Shown here piece by piece: positions 63,696 through 64,000 of a DNA stretch of 64,000 nt. Positions within the stretch are counted from its first letter, which is position 1. The number at the start of each line of letters is the position of its first letter. Both the position numbers and the translations under genes were made by a program. The stretch is from Tous-C4FEB sp044356555. Its GTDB lineage: Bacteria; Verrucomicrobiota; Verrucomicrobiia; Opitutales; Opitutaceae. The notes under the pieces were generated by a model, which worked only from the letters and a program-made list of their open reading frames with translations, made no database searches and was not told the DNA's origin. The stretch lies in NCBI GenBank assembly GCA_044356555.1, contig JBIKWB010000006.1, positions 1-64,000 of the forward strand, written 5' to 3'.

Positions 63696-63998
63696 TTACG
63701 GCGGCTGCACATCCGTACCCAACACTTTGGCGGCAAGCCCGGTGTCGCCGCGGCAGGCCCGGAGCACCATGTCGATATATTGGCGCTGTTGACCGGCGAG
63801 ATAATCGGCGAGCTTGGGCCAGTCTTTGATCTCGCGCAGACGCATCGGCAGCTGTTGCGAAGTCACGACGCGGGTCTCGGTCGTCGCGGCGATTTTCGAA
63901 ACCACTTGCAGCAACTCCGTGAGATTGCCCGGCCAATGATAGGCGGCGAGCGTTGCCAGCGCATCCTCGGTGAACTCGATCAGACTGGACTCAAAATG
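63696..63998 (-). CDS. C-terminal part of an NtrC-family sigma-54 activator (5' part outside window)
   Basis: The frame is open to the window edge. The visible 100 residues contain the end of an AAA+ domain (FTEDALATLAAYHWPGNLTELLQV, the WPGN-xxEL motif) and a C-terminal region resembling the Fis-type helix-turn-helix (QRQYIDMVLRACRGDTGLAAKVLGTD). The WPGN motif is strongly typical of sigma-54-dependent activators. The N-terminal receiver or sensor and most of the ATPase lie outside, so the signal is unknown. It faces phoD, which ends 62 bases away. Confidence 0.75.
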   Translation of the reverse strand, partial: HFESSLIEFTEDALATLAAYHWPGNLTELLQVVSKIAATTETRVVTSQQLPMRLREIKDWPKLADYLAGQQRQYIDMVLRACRGDTGLAAKVLGTDVQPP

Positions 63999-64000
63999 CG

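Overview
This GC-rich window (roughly 65% G+C by eye) looks like chromosomal DNA of a verrucomicrobial bacterium, most likely in the Opitutaceae/Opitutales. The evidence is the gene mix: a HEAT-repeat protein with a PVC-type c-heme domain, DUF5069, a Tat-exported Gfo/Idh/MocA oxidoreductase, a PEP-CTERM remnant, a Bacteroidetes-like three-gene succinate dehydrogenase, giant FN3 surface proteins, an ECF sigma factor paired with a Ser/Thr kinase, and weak Shine-Dalgarno sites. The assignment is inference from gene content; no rRNA is present. The only RNA gene seen is tRNA-Pro(UGG).

Layout. 0-7.5 kb: heme protein end, SGNH hydrolase, NIPSNAP protein, HEAT protein, oxidoreductase, DUF5069 and a GreA/GreB-like protein. 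7.5-16.5 kb: a decayed gene, then a type IV pilus region with two prepilins and a PilX-like protein. Two of these carry CBM5/12-like 'W-Y-G-V-WYRC' modules (ten in the large one). A UPF0175/PIN toxin-antitoxin pair follows, bracketed by a duplicated 65-bp gene end, and then a PilM-PilN fusion, PilO and PilP. 16.5-18.4 kb: an atypical SDR and a myo-inositol oxygenase. 18.6-31.2 kb (minus strand): a secreted-protein operon (2070-aa FN3 protein, 1097-aa hydrolase, 331-aa protein). Its distal end is partly duplicated, with two copies of a 215-222 bp element with 27-bp terminal inverted repeats lying beside the duplication.

31.4-42.8 kb is mostly core: a lipoprotein, aat, gpsA, lysA, a WHy/LEA-like lipoprotein, sdhCAB, a decayed surface protein, a PaaK-like adenylate-forming enzyme, a Nudix hydrolase and a LysM protein with a clear terminator. 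42.9-46 kb: tRNA-Pro, a decayed PEP-CTERM gene, a membrane-anchored TPR-like protein and a quinone oxidoreductase. 46-50.7 kb is regulatory: an ECF sigma factor with a TIR-kinase fusion, divergent from a secreted protein and a LytTR regulator whose phospho-acceptor Asp is Glu. 51-64 kb: purU, a P450/aldo-keto reductase pair, an LtaS-like transferase/sialidase/membrane-protein operon, carB, phoD and the end of an NtrC-type activator.

The most distinctive parts are the pilus proteins carrying carbohydrate-binding-like arrays, the toxin-antitoxin pair between duplicated pilus-gene ends, the TIR-kinase/ECF pair, and the mobile-element-associated duplication at 18.6-21.8 kb.
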